From the NCBI RefSeq assembly GCF_000002995.4, contig NW_025062479.1:16178721-16242720 (forward strand): a stretch of DNA of 64,000 nucleotides, given 5' to 3'. Below are positions 1-18,200 of this stretch, piece after piece. The DNA is from Brugia malayi (lineage: Eukaryota; Nematoda; Chromadorea; Rhabditida; Onchocercidae). A model generated the notes under the pieces. It saw nothing but the letters and a program-made list of their open reading frames with translations, was not told where the DNA came from and searched no databases. How positions within the stretch are numbered: the stretch's first letter is position 1; every line of letters starts with the position of its first letter. The position numbers were made by a program, and so were the translations under genes.

Positions 1-1069
1 GAATGGAATACATTGTGACGGTCTGTCTCACCCACCATTTTAATCCAAAACACCTCCTCACAGCAAATGAATTTTTAACAGTAGTGAAATCTTGAAATGG
101 ATTATTTTTAAACAAGAAACTCATGAATACTTATCGGAATCACAACTAAGCTCTTAATAAAATTATATTATTTCATCTGATCCAACAATGTAATATGCTG
201 CAATGCTTCTTTCGAAAACGTAAAACAGTCAAAAGAAGTGCAAGTGTTGAACGATTCATTTATACTCTCAAATGTAAGCATTTTAAAGGAAGAATTACTT
301 GAAACAAACCAAAAAAACACTGCCGTCAACGGATAAATCATGCATATACTAGAAAATTGTATCCGAATTGTTTGGAAGTCGCATCCGAATTATCCCGCCA
401 AAGTTTCCATCATACCTACAATGAAACTTTGAATCCCTCGAATTAACATGAGATAAAAGCACGGTAAAAAACTGTATTGGGAGTTGGGAGATGTTGGTGA
501 TTCGCGGCGTACCCGTGGTTTATCTCGTGCATATCACTTTATCGTAGAGTGGTTGAAATTATCAGTATTTTCAACCATTCTTCAATCATCAGCTTTTTCC
601 GCACTACAGTTATGAATATGAGAGGACCTTTTCTCTCAATTCGCTTTACTTTGCTTTATGTATTTGCTCATTTTAAGAAGTTAATTTGCTTGTAAAGTTT
701 AGTTATGGATGACTAGATTAATGAGTGATTTTCGAAATACAAAAGGAATGGTGCTGATTATATTTAAATATGTGTATTTGTGTGTATGCGTCTTTCCTCT
801 CCTCTACAACTAGGTCATATAATTTACACTTGCAGTACAAGCAGTTTTTATTCATATGATAACGTTAGATTACTTTTTTTAAACATAGTTTTACATATGA
901 TTAGAAGCTGAAAGAGGTAATATGTGAAGTATAACGTAATATTAGTCTATTTTAATGGATAAGAAACAGAGCAGTGTGACTACGTGTACAATTTATTGCT
1001 ATAACTTTCTGATATTATGATTAATTATTTGCATGTAACGAATATTATGAAGCTAGTGTACATTTCTAG
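1..1069. other. Upstream region of the SMSr-like gene
   Basis: AT-rich sequence with no open frame I would call coding. It ends in a tttctag acceptor about 5 bases before the start codon at 1075, as expected for a spliced-leader addition site. No further elements recognised. Confidence 0.4.
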
Positions 1070-1074
1070 GTGTC

Positions 1075-4000
1075 ATGCTTTCTCACCCAATGATAATGGC
1101 AGATTTTGATGTGTTATGCGGTACTGAAGATGAAGTGAAAAAGTGCGAAGCGGGAAATATTCGTAACAAGAACGGTAATCATCACATCGTCACAACCCCA
1201 CCTGAAAAATGGAATTATGACGATGTTGCTGCATGGCTTAATGAACAGGGTTTTGAGAAATATGCTAATATCATCGCTTACAGACATAAGGTATTTTTTC
1301 TTCTGCTGCACGAGTAATTATTGCTTAGTGAATAAGTAATGAATTAACATTTGACTTGCCAGTGGTAAATATTAAGTTTCTGCATGTATTTTTCTCATCC
1401 GTTATTGTTTGAAAAACGAGCTGTCTTCGTGAATCTTTTCAAGTTCCTTTTCTCATGTCATGTCAGATTGATGGTCGTACATTACTTATGCTAACAGAAG
1501 TCGATTTACGCGAGAAACCATTGAAATTGGATTGCCTTGGTGATATTAAGCGCATTGCCTTAGCTGTTTCCAGGTTAAGAACTGATTTGGCGTCTTTAGA
1601 AGCGGTGGTTAGTATTTGTATTATCCAGTAAATTTTAAGCTTATGTATTTGGTTCTGCTAAAATCATTGTTTACTTCTGAATTTATGTTTGTCGTTGCAG
1701 TTGAAACAGTCAAAACGACATGAGTGTGGTTATAATGCGAACGATCAGGATAGGGTGGATACGGTCGGTAAAGCAGCATAACTACATTCTGTTATGATTG
1801 CTTCAGGTTGTGCTGATGACCAGAATTTATACGAAGAACAGCTTTGTACAAAACTTTCTGTTGGAATATCCTAAAGTTTTCATGCTATTCATGTTATAAA
1901 TAGATAGTCTTCGTTACTGGCGATTCAGCACAATTTATTTGATTATGTACTTTTTGGTTGGAACTTGGGAATTATAAATCGTTTTTCAGTCAAAGCTGCA
2001 GTTGGCCGTTGCAAGCACGAGGAATCAAATATCATTTCCTGGTAATGATCCCTTACTAATTGATTCGAGTGATCTTAAGAATTATGAAGATGGATTGGTG
2101 CCTACTGCGGGCCCCTATCCAAAAATTTTGTCTAAAACAAGGCAAGATTTGCTATATTGTTGCGCTACATACATTTTTATTACTCTCTGTGATGAGTTAG
2201 TTGTCGTTATTCAGTATTAATATAATATTAGGGAAGATATTACCATGTGAAGCACTAGATTTCCAGACAATTTAAGCCACATTTATTTTTTTATAACTGT
2301 TTTATAATGTTGTATCCTGTCTGAGTTGCTAGTGATTCAAATGATAAAGCGTCTCAAAACTTAAATTTAATTTCATGCAAAAAAACCATTTTGACTTTCA
2401 GTGAAACTGCACAGTGTATAGCTGCAAATTCGTTAGATGAGGGGAGACTAAAGCAAATGCATCTTCTGAGCAGGGAAGATTTGATACGACAGGTTATTTT
2501 TTCTCATGTTCTTTTCTACTTTTATTGATTAAATTTATATATTTTATAATGTAAACTATGTTCTCGACTAATTTAACCAGTATGCTAAATTCTGGTCTAC
2601 GATTTTGACAGGTGGATAATTTTGTTTTTCACAAATGCGTTTGCTTTTGAAAAATCTTATACGTCATCATATATCATTTTGAATAAAGTTCAATGAACAG
2701 GTTGCAGGTGGAAAGCCCCGACACAAAATTCAAATCGTTCATAAAATTAACTATTGCTTTTTGTTATTGTACATCTTCTTTATTAATTACTGCTTTTGTA
2801 ATGGTTCTTGTACATGATCGTGTACCAGGTGAGTAACTTTTTGTCTCAGAAAATCTATTTAAAAATTTTCAAAAACAACAGCCTAAGAAGGACGGAAATA
2901 TCATATTTGGACTGTCTCTTACTAAGCTTTACTTGTTAATATAATATCTGTAGCAATCTTTAGATATGAAAACATATCCACCTTTGCCAGATATCGTACT
3001 TGATAACTTGCCGCTGATACCATGGGCTTTTCAAGTTTGTGAAGGAATAGCAGTTTTTCTGGCATTACTGTGGTTCACGATTTTGTTCTTTCATAAGCAT
3101 CGGTATTTTTTGCAGTAATCATAGTAGTCGTAAATAATCACTAAACAAGTTACCTGCTGCGAAATTTAGTGGCCAATTTATTGGTATTTCACGGAAATCA
3201 TTTATTATAGTGAAGCTCATACTGTTTTGAAAAAGTTTAGTTGCCTGCAAAAACTCCCAGATGTATTAAATGACTTTTTTTAATTACTGTTATTCTACTA
3301 TTGTTATTCTGGTATTCACAGTGTTATGGGACTATATATTTCGCTGTCTGAATGTTCATGATATACCAGAGTTTTTCACTATATTAGTATTGCTATGATA
3401 ACATCGTAAATGTTTTAAAGCATGCTTTGAAAGTAGGCCTCTAAAATGACTACTGATGATTTTTAAGTCTGGGATTTTCGGTAATGAGACCCAGTAATCA
3501 ATCAGACCTGAATGTTAACAAATAAGAATTATTTTCTTTTCAGAGTCGTTATAATGCGACGTATGTTTTCGTTGGTTGGAACTGTTTTTTTGTTGCGTTG
3601 TGTTACGATGCTAATCACATCCCTATCTGTTCCAGGTCCACATTTGGAATGTCGTTCACAGGTAATTATTTTTGTCGAAGGGAAGATGTTATAATGTGTA
3701 GAAGTATGGTTTCGACTTCGAGGAATAATGTTTTTCCTGCATTAGTGATCGATGACTCATCTATCTGTATGAAAGTATTTTTTTGTCTTTCACCAGTTTA
3801 ATGTTTTAACAGAGTTATGGTACATTCGTCGCAAGGCTTCAGCAAGCCTATCATATCTGGTCACGATTTGGTATGTCAATCCATGGTGTGCGCTCGTGCG
3901 GTGATTACATGTTTAGTGGGCATACAACAGCTATGACGTTATTAAACCATTTCATTACTGAATGTTGGTCCATATCTTTCATTTTTGTTCAGGTTTTTAA

Positions 4001-5046
4001 ATTGTATTCATGACTCCACAAGGCACATTACTGACAAATACTCTTCTGTTTTGTTGGAATAAATCTTTTCTTCAGTTCTGGAGCTTCTAGGTTGGCAATA
4101 TTTCTGAATGGTAGCATTTCTTGAAATGTGGTTTTGCGCACTCATTTTTTTTTTGCTTCATGATCACTATTTAAGTGAAAATGATTCTCCTTAGCTTATT
4201 CATTCATAACTACTTTAATGTCTCGTAATTAAATTTATTCTAAAATTTTTGCTTAATTGTTTCTATTCTAATTGCTAGTTATATGATTTTGGGCGAGATA
4301 TTTTCATTGAATAGGTGTTATTTTATCGATTAGTTTAAGTCAATACATAACATGGGGATAAAGTGGTAAATTTGGGCAAATTTTACAGACACACCAGATT
4401 CATGGCATATCTTACATACATTTACTTGGGTTTTAAATCTGTTCGGCATATTTTTCATTTTGGCTGGACACGAACACTACAGTATTGATGTATTCATCGC
4501 ATTCTGCATCTCATCTCGAATGTTTTTATATTATCATGCATATGCATATCAATTTAGTTCAGCAAGAAGCGATAATCGAATGAGATTATGGTTTCCGCTT
4601 GGCTGGTTTGTTTCACTTTTTAATCGCCATTTTCCGTTCGGGGTTAGCAGAGTAGCTCTTTCGGGTCTAATAACAAAGGAGCAGTTCGTTGTGGTTCAGG
4701 CAAGAAATATATTATTATACAGGTAGTATTTAACATCTTGTTCCATTATTTTCAAGAATACACGACCGTTTTCAGGTTTTTTGAAGCTGGTGGACAGGGC
4801 CGTGTTGCAAATGATTTTGACCTTCCCCTTTATTTTCCTGTAATATCGTTTCCTTCATTCCGGAGAAATCTGTGTATGAAAAGCAAGAAAAAAACAGATT
4901 TGGATAAAAAACCCCTACCAAAGCTTGTTATAGATACCTGTGGTATTTCAGCGGATTGCAGCAAACATCTTAAAAGACGCAGAAATAAAAAAAATGAAAC
5001 TTCTCTGTGCGAAGGACACGTAACTTTTGGGAAAATTTTTTCATAG
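1075..5046 (+). CDS. SAMD8: Sphingomyelin synthase-related protein with N-terminal SAM domain (SMSr/SAMD8-like)
   Basis: Predicted ER membrane enzyme of ceramide phosphoethanolamine or sphingomyelin synthesis. Exons read as 1075-1290, 1467-1607, 1701-1754, 1990-~2150, ~2401-2491, ~2707-2829, 2955-~3102, ~3545-3660, ~3813-3965, ~4391-4722 and ~4776-5046. The first two exons give a SAM domain ([20 protein letters not shown], then [17 protein letters not shown]). Transmembrane exons follow, with the family signatures [37 protein letters not shown] and [12 protein letters not shown]. These hold the two His and the Asp that form the lipid phosphate phosphatase-like catalytic triad in this family. 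The start at 1075 lies 5 bases after a tttctag acceptor. The C-terminal tail after the last membrane segment is Lys/Arg rich. SAM plus PAP2_C separates SMSr from SMS1/2, although SMS1 also has a SAM domain. The 3' end of exon 4 is the least certain boundary. Confidence 0.88.
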
Positions 5047-6950
5047 TTTCACTTTACCGATTAGAAATAGGAATTAAATTTTGCTTGTTGTTCGGAAAGC
5101 GAAAGTTCATTCCAGAACTGAAATTGGAAAAGCTTTCAAGAATACAAAAGTTTTGTTATGAGATAGAATAGTTGAGTGAAAAAGAAAAAAGAAGATTGAA
5201 TCCAGTGTTTATATGAAATTCAGTCGGCTCACCCGTATTTTTCGTACTTTTGTTTTTTAAGAACTTTTTTTATACTTAAAAAAGATGTATTCTTGTTTAG
5301 CTTCAGCCATTCTTGAAAGAATAGATTTAAAGTGAGAGAAAATATTTTACCTCATTTTTTGGTGACATATGTTTTAATATTTAAATGCTTTTATGAATAG
5401 AAATTGTCGCATTTCGTCTAGTAACTGAGGAGCAGCATATTTCATATTTGCTTTTTCTTGGCTTTAGGAAAAGTGAATGAGAAAACAGAGAAAAAGAAAT
5501 AAATCAGTATGTGTGATATAAAAAAATATTTGAATCTTTAAGTTCTGGAACACTTGTTGTTGGTGTTATATATTCATTAATATACTTAATTTATAATTGA
5601 GCAAACAGACCACTAAAGTTCAGGTATTTTAGATGTTTTTTTTACATCATTATAACTGGAAGTAAAAGTTAGGTGAGAGTAATGAAAATTGCAAGCTAGG
5701 CTTTTTTTGGGAATGGAGTATTTTGTATTAGTGAATAGTTGTAATGTAGTCGTTACTGATACAGTGAAGATCAGTGATTCTTTAATAATTTTCCAATATA
5801 TTTAGATGAGTTTTCGTTTATGTAGAATATGGTTATTATGGTATCACTGTCTATTGAATTCAGGCTAGTGATTCTTCCACAATATTGTTTTGTTGTAGAA
5901 GAGTTACTGCCATATTACACAATATTAAATGTTGTTATAATTTAGTTGTATTAAATGCTGTTATACCTTAGTTATGTTTTCGATGACTTTAAAAAAGTCA
6001 TCGATTTTTTTTTTCTAAGTGAATTGTTTTATAAAGTCACATCATCGTTTACAAATAAATCTCTTAGGATTCATTTGTAAGGAAAAGTCAAATTTAAAAC
6101 AAGTAGATTAGTAAAATATTTTGATATCTCTTTCAATTCGATATTTCTTTTAATTAAATGTTTTGTAGATGTACGTGCACTTTTTTGAATGATTTGGTAA
6201 TATTCCTGATACAATTCTGACCAAAGATTCAATTCTTTAAAATATGAAGCGCCCCACCTGTACATCTGCAGTTGTCATTTTTCCAATTATTTTGAAGTTT
6301 ATTCTATTCGATTTAGGCGATTTTGTTTGTTTTTAAAGCCATTTTTTTGTCTAATTGTGAGATAAAAATTTTTTAAATCAATATAACTTGTTTTTTATGC
6401 TTTATGAAGAGCCCGAAGATTTTAACTTCAAACTAAAGTTTCGTATTGCTGTTTCTAGAACAGCTTCGTTAGTGAAAGGACTGAAGCGTATTCTCAAGTA
6501 AAATTCAATGACAGCAAAGCTACGTATTCCTTCAGTATTTCATTGATTAATCTTAACATTATATCAGTTTTAAAGCCATTTTTATTCCTGAAAAAAAAAA
6601 AAAAAAAAGATTTCTAGGAACTTTTCATCGAGTTATTGCTGTTAGTTGCTAATCTTAGGCAATGATATGAAACAGTGAAGAACCGAACAGTCCGGCAAAT
6701 GGAAAGGCGGAGTGAGATCATTTATTTCTGAGACTACAAATTGCAGTTTTATTCCCTCGAAATTCCTTTTTTAATATTTGATAGTTGTTTAGAAGTTTGA
6801 GGTGTGTAGGTTGATTGTTTTAAAATAAAATATGATTTTTCCTTATATTTATTATTATTTTTTATCGTTAAGTGGAGTGGTTTGTGTAGCTTCGTGCTTT
6901 TTATCTTATCAAACAGTTGCAATAGAAATTATATACATTGAATGTCAACT
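5047..6950. other. Intergenic AT-rich region
   Basis: About 1.9 kb following the SMSr-like gene. It holds homopolymer runs (for example an A tract near 6591-6608) and only short open frames with no protein-like conservation. I see no gene in it. Confidence 0.5.
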
Positions 6951-6954
6951 GTTC

Positions 6955-9250
6955 AGATATTCGAGGAACAGATGGATCCGGATTTGCACAACCGAAAGAT
7001 ACTTCATGGTTATATGCCGTTAGCAGATGCGGAAATAGTAACTCACAAAGGGACGTGATTACTTCGACTAATGGATTAGAAAGGTAAAATTGTTCTTCAC
7101 TGTTGCTCAAAATTTTAATGGTAGTTTCGTTAAAGTCGGAAGATTTACTAAAGTATTATTAGTAAACATAATTTTAATTTCGAACTTAAAGCAATCCTCA
7201 AACTTTGGAAACTTTAAATAATGCAGTTGAATAGAATAAAATACGAAATTTGTAGCTATGCAATGAATTTCAAGCAATGAAAAAGAATAATTTTAGGTCA
7301 GCTCGTTTGTGTCCTCTCTGTTTACCACAACGGTGAAGTAATAACGGTATTAATCGCATGAAAAAAATTTCTTCAGTGATGACCATAAGGTTCGTTTTGT
7401 GAGCCTATTTCTTCTCCTTTTCTTTAAAAAATGGTAATTATTAAAATTGAAGTCTTAATTTGCGTTTGGAAATAAATTTAATGATAGATACTAAGAACCT
7501 TTTACGTCTAAATAAGTACAGATAGCGATTATATACCTGTTATAGGTCCGATAACAATAAATAGTTATTCAGGATCATAGTAGAGGTATAGTCACTACTA
7601 CACTGGCATCAAAATAAGACGCTGGTAGCACGGAAACGGTTTTGAAGAAACCGATTTTTTTTTACTGGCCGTTATACTAATCTGAACAAATGTTAACACA
7701 TACTTGTTTTTTCTCGTTCTTGCTTGTGTTGAAAAAGAAAAAATTCAAGCCGCAGCGATGTTGCTTACAAGCAAGCAGTTAGTAATAGAAAGTAGGAAGC
7801 AATTCTTGGCTGGAGCTGGCGTTCTGAAAGAAATATCACATTCAAATATTTTACAGTTTTATGGTGTTATTATTACAGCTCTTCCGCTTACAATGATTGT
7901 TGAATTTTGTCAAAGGAAATTTCGTTTTTAATTATCGTCCATTTATAAATCGTAACCTATGACATATAGCCTAAACCTGTAACTTGCAACCTACATTTTA
8001 TGTTTTACAATTGCAAATTTTTTTGAAGATTGAAAAAAGTTACTCAAAACCCACAATCTATTATTACTTATAATCTATAACCCTATTATTGCTTATTCCC
8101 TAACTCTTAACCTATAACTTACAACCTATGATTTAGAACCTATAATCTATTATTTAATATTTATAACGTATAATGTGTAACCTACAACCTATAACTCTGA
8201 AAATTACAAAAAATATTGAATAGATAAAGCTATAACAACAGAATGCTTGTGTTAAATGATTGGAATTCAAGTATTCAAGATAAGTTAAGAATGCAAATTG
8301 GAAATTCGCTGTGAAATACAAATTGAAAATCTAGTGAAATTGTTAACGTTTCTACAAAAAAAAAGAAGCTTGAAAAGACCAGAAAGCACGCTATGCGACC
8401 GAAGCAGCTACTGCACTGAAATATCTCACTGAGAAAGGATATGTCCGTAGTGATTAGATTTTTCTTCCAAAATCCCGAGATTTACTGGTGACACATTGAT
8501 GTCCATCCCATAAAAATAATGTATTTTAGCTGATTCATTCATTTTTTCCGGACTTCGCAATGTGCGCTTTCCAGGTTCGTGGGGAAAGTTTTTATTCCAA
8601 AATAAAATGCAATAACAAAAACCTCAGTGAATGTGAGAAGCGATGTCGCTCATCGCTGACAACTGATAAGATTTTCATTGGTTGTATTGATTTCGAAAAT
8701 TTACCGAAATTATAATTCAGAGATGCGAAAGCGGCGAATTGTCTCTGATCGATAGAAATATAAAGTTAAAATTGGCTATTTTTTGCTATGTTGGATCAGA
8801 CCTACCATTTATTCATAAGGAACCTTTGAGAGTATTTCTGCAGGGTGGCTGGCTCTATAAACTATGCTGAGACATGACTTCTCCAAGGAAACCGATGTCC
8901 GGGCTTTTGGCTTTCTTGCAAGTTTCTCCATCAATGACGCTAAAAATAAGTTTCTTAGTCGTAAGAGAAGACATTTCTAATTGTGTGTTGTTTGGATGAA
9001 GTGTTATTACAATAATATGTCAGATTCTATCATTTTCAATGAGATTACTTACGAAAATACAGGTGGGGAATTTATAAAGACGGCGATATAACTTATCGAG
9101 GTCTATCAAACTTGGAAATCCAGTCGTTTGTCATCCACATCAAAGACGCTTGGAACTCCAAAGGTTACTTTCCTACAGCGGGACCATTTCGCATTTCTTA
9201 CTCGCACAATTTCAACGTACTGTACGCATACCATTATGCAAAGAACCATA
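6955..9250 (+). pseudogene. Decayed SH2 plus tyrosine kinase gene (Fer/Fps-type, nematode expansion)
   Basis: Ordered fragments of an SH2-tyrosine kinase survive on the plus strand in shifting frames. An SH2 start is seen near 6957-7055 (HGYMPLADAEIVTHKG) and an SH2 beta-strand piece near 7297-7340 (LSVYHNGEVITVLI). Kinase subdomains III-IV follow at 7740-7910 (KQFLAGAGVLKEISHSNILQ, then FYGV). The helix E region is at 8384-8450 (YATEAATALKYLTEKGYV), followed by SD where HRD is expected and then a stop. Near 8724-8870 come RDAKAANCL and a HKEPLRVFLQ piece, then a WLAL-stop equivalent of the WLAPE motif and a FSKETDVRAFGFL equivalent of FSKESDVWAFG. A subdomain X piece (GDITYRGLSNLEIQSFVI) lies near 9081-9134. 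In-frame stops, frameshifts and lost catalytic residues rule out a working enzyme. The glycine loop and VAVK lysine were not found. The clade (Fer-like, KIN family) is inferred from motif style. Confidence 0.8.
7945..8205 (+). repeat. Degenerate short tandem repeat (aacctataac-like)
   Basis: Repeated, diverged copies of a roughly 10-20 base word close to aacctataac / taatctataac run through this stretch, between two surviving exons of the kinase pseudogene. Copy number and exact period cannot be fixed by eye. Confidence 0.55.
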
Positions 9251-10434
9251 TAAAAGTATTGGAATAAATTTCCAGTAGCACGTTATCAGTTAACACATCA
9301 ATAAAAGTAGCATATCAGTACAAGTCTACGTATCAAAACATATTTGTGGTAATGCCGATAACGCAATGACCTCCCCAAATGAAAATCAGATTTCTGAAAG
9401 CACTGATAGTGAATAAATGACACGCTGTTGGGAAAAACCATCTCGACGACCAACATTTTAAGAACTCGAGTCTACACTGGGTGATGTCGGAAAGGATGAA
9501 CATCAAACCCGAATTTAACACTTCTGACCACACCATAACATTTCCGTACATAAATCAATAGTGCGCTTGTCCTTGACCAATAAAGTCAGCATTAAAAAAA
9601 ACGACCACAAAATGCGCTAGAACCAGACTACCCTAACAATAGACAAAGTACACCTAGCTCAATTTAGTAAACACCAAAGGTAAAAGCGAACAAGAACCCT
9701 TCCCACTGCGTCCAAGAACAAAACCTAATAACGTGTATGGAAGAACTCACACCTGGAAGTCCCATCTGGCCCCACGCGGAGCAAAGAACTCCTTAGCCAA
9801 CCTTTTGTTATGAACAAAGAACCACTTTCAAGTGGAAGCCCAAATAAGCATTCTCACACGAATGCCAATCAAATATCACTAGATCCTTTACCACCCCTGC
9901 TTTACATCTGTGTAATCGATAACTTTGAATAACTTCATTTTTTTACAACTATGCATTGATGACGTGGAATAACTTTCCCACCCATCACCGGAATTCGCCA
10001 GAAATTCCCCTTCTACCTTACATCATTTGTAAGAGTGCTTACTAAAACCAAACACTATTTCTTCACCAAAAAAAAAAATCAGAAATTCAGCACAATCACA
10101 TATGTCGAAATAATCTATGGAACAAAGCATTGTAAAATTTTTTATTCACAAATTCGTAGAAAAGGAAAATCACGTCCACCTCGAAAACTAAAGGAAATCC
10201 GGCAATTTTGGACCAGTAATTAGAATTAGCGGGCAGTATATACTTTACTTTTCCGAAAAGCAGTACCTATTCCCCCGTGAGAAAAGCGTGGAAACTAATC
10301 CTCGAAAATAGGAAGACAATTTTACCAACTTATTCAAAGTTTTTGTATTTCATAATTGCAATCCCTGCCCAAAGTCAGCTTAATAACAACGTCATTGATT
10401 CTCCAATTCAAAAAAAATTTACAGCAAGTATGAA
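9251..10434. other. Intergenic region between kinase pseudogene and polyubiquitin
   Basis: About 1.2 kb of sequence, noticeably C-rich on the plus strand for parts of 9,600-9,900. Short open frames on both strands show no recognisable domain. It would contain the polyubiquitin 3' UTR next to 10434. Confidence 0.4.
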
Positions 10435-15237
<4,803 letters not shown>

Positions 15238-18200
15238 CTAAATTTTGATTTCTTTCCGCCTCTGCATATTGAACTGTAATGCCATATTCTTGAAGGTTTT
15301 TGCATTATGAGTTTCTTTCAACATATTAACAACTTCCTCAGTATTACCATATGGAAGGCCATTTAAGCACTGTCTGCAATGCAAAGCAATAAGAATCCAA
15401 AATGATATGAGCAATACCAAAGTATTTTCTGAAAAAAATGGTCAAAAGGCATAGCAATTCATGGAATATAATAACCTTGTCTCCTGTGGATAGTTTCGAG
15501 CAAGTAACATCAAAATTTCTGAAAGTGCTTCAGCTGTTGACTTCATCAGTTCAGTTTGCAAACGGCTAAATACAACACTAATAAGATTTTCTCCACCTTC
15601 TTGAAGCACTTCTGCGAATGTACCATTATTGATTACATTCCTGATCATTGTAGCAAGGAGAACTGAACTCTTCCGACATAAATTCGTATCCTTACTACTG
15701 GCCAATATCTAAAAATAATTTCACTCTATCCTCCTCACAGTATACAAATTGACGGCCATATTTACTGGATTTTTGAAGTTTTTGAATTGTGAATCACTAA
15801 CAGTTCAGCAGTTTTGTTCATAAACTATAATTAACTATAATTAAAATGGCAATCCTTACTCCTCTTGCTGATATCTCATTGAAAAAGCCAAAATGAAGAG
15901 AGCTGACCTTCACTACTATGTCAAGCACTGCTCGAAGAAAAGTATATCCATATGCCGGTGAGCTGCATACAAATTTCCAATCTTTCTTCACAATGTGATA
16001 AGCTAATTCTATATGTTCTTCACTAAATTCTTCCATCGATTCGTTAATATTTTCGAACCAAGATGCCATTCGTGCTACGAGTTGCACAACCAAATTATTA
16101 CTCGAATAAATTAGAACCATTGATTTTGCTAACTTGCATGCAGCAACTGGATGCCTTAACATAATAAAATCAAGTACAATGCAGTAAGAATCCAATAATG
16201 CTTCAGCATCATCCTGAACAGCTATCAGACCTGAACGTAGAACATCACAAATTTTTTCCACCAAAATTTCAGAAGAAGAAAAGTTCCGAAGCAAATTCAA
16301 TAGCAAAGGCATAGATTGCCACAGTACAATATGAGCTGCTTTTTTTGGAAAATTTTTCTCTTTCGGTTGACTTTCACTGACAGAAGTAATAGAATGCATC
16401 TTTTGAGTACTTATCAGAGCGGAAAGCACATCAAGTTCGAAAATACATTCCTCCTCGAGACTTTTCGTTGATTGAGAATTTGCTGGCATACATCCTTCAA
16501 CAATTAATTGCAAAATTTTTAGTCGCGGTGTAAGAATTGAATCCAAACTATTTAACACATAATCCGATTCATGTGTAGATAAAGATAAACCTAAACATCT
16601 AAGCGCGCAAATTCTCAACTGCCGTGGTTTTTGATTGTTATTGAAATATTCGTAACATTTCTGTATCACTCGATCCATTACATCCAAATATGATGTTCGC
16701 GATTCAACATATTTCTCTAGATTTCTGAGTGCCTCTTCTGTGGAACCAGTAATATCAATAAACGACAAAGCAAGTTCCATACAAATTGTTTCCTGCTTAT
16801 CAGCATCAGCTCCTGTACAGATTAAATGTGACAACGAATAGAAGAGATTCATCAAAGATTTTCCAAGCTGACTTGCTCCATAAATATCATCCGTAAGATG
16901 CCAAGATAGGAGCGACATAGATTGTCCCAAAATCTGAGTAATTGTAATTGCGTCATTTTCCGTCATGTAATCTGCTATTCGCTCAAGAAGATAGAAAACT
17001 GCTTCTACCCTAAAGATATTGTAGTAAAATGAGTAGTACACAATTTATTTTTTGTTCATCTAAAGGATCACACATATTTTTTGCAAAATTTTCAGCTAAA
17101 AAAGATGTTGAGGACATATACTGAATTAAATGAAATGAAAAATTATGAAAGAGGAACTGAGGTTAATACATGTTGTAGAACTTTATCTAGTTGACAAGAG
17201 ACTGTGGATGGGAGTAAACATAATATTACTGATCCTTTCATTCGAACCAGTCTCACTTCTTAATAATTCCGAACAGTATAACTCTTTCCATTACTGCTAC
17301 AAACAAGTGCGAAAAAATATTTTAAGACTGAAACTTAGTACTCAGAAATACACAACTGTTCACCAAATGATGAGTTGATAAAATAAATGTAAAGGTAATG
17401 AATAGTTCGACATATAATAAGTTTTATAGATGAAAAATACGAAAACCAGTAGTAAATTACATTTAATCAGGAAGCAAAGGAAAAAAAAAAAACTTACTTG
17501 CAAATATCAGTTTCACTGATCGCTTCTCCCAATAACTTTACTAACATTAGTGTAGAATCCGATGGCGTAATCTCAAATGTATTTAAGGAAACTTCAACGC
17601 GTTGAGAACGGTACCTAAATTGAGGGGACTTAATTCAGTCTTTCACTGACGACAGAACAAAGTAAATAAATAACCCCTATTTAAAAGGTTTCTACACTTC
17701 CTACACTTCAGAAGTTTATAGAGCCAAGTTTTAATTATATTTTAATACTTAAAATACTTCAGAAAATCGAAAAGTTCTTTCTGTACCAAGAGCTCATCAA
17801 GGTATTTGATAAAAAAGTTAATGCTAAGAAACGAAATTCTCGACAGTCATTTCATTAAATTTGACATGGGATCACACGCATTTTCTGCTGTACTCTGGTT
17901 TTCTATCTTAATTGATAAAGTGTAATTAAAACCTTTCGAATTTTTCAACTTGTTCTTTATTAAACAGTTGAAACACATTCTTAGGTGGATAAGCAAGTTT
18001 TGTAATCGCAGACCATTGCAATCGTATATAAAATGTACTGCATTCGGCAATCAACTGGAAGAAAATGTTTCCTTAAGGGATAATTTTGAATCGCATTGAT
18101 TTAAAGTTAGACTTATCAAGTCAAATAATTTTAAAAAACACAGAATATGCGAATATGGTTTCAATGAAAACTGTAGCGATTTAGAATCTACTAAGTTTAA

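Noticed and set aside
9333..9551. Minus-strand 72-codon frame after the kinase pseudogene, considered as a transposon remnant
   Set aside because: No reverse transcriptase, integrase or transposase motif could be read in any frame of 9.3-10.2 kb, and no terminal repeats were seen.
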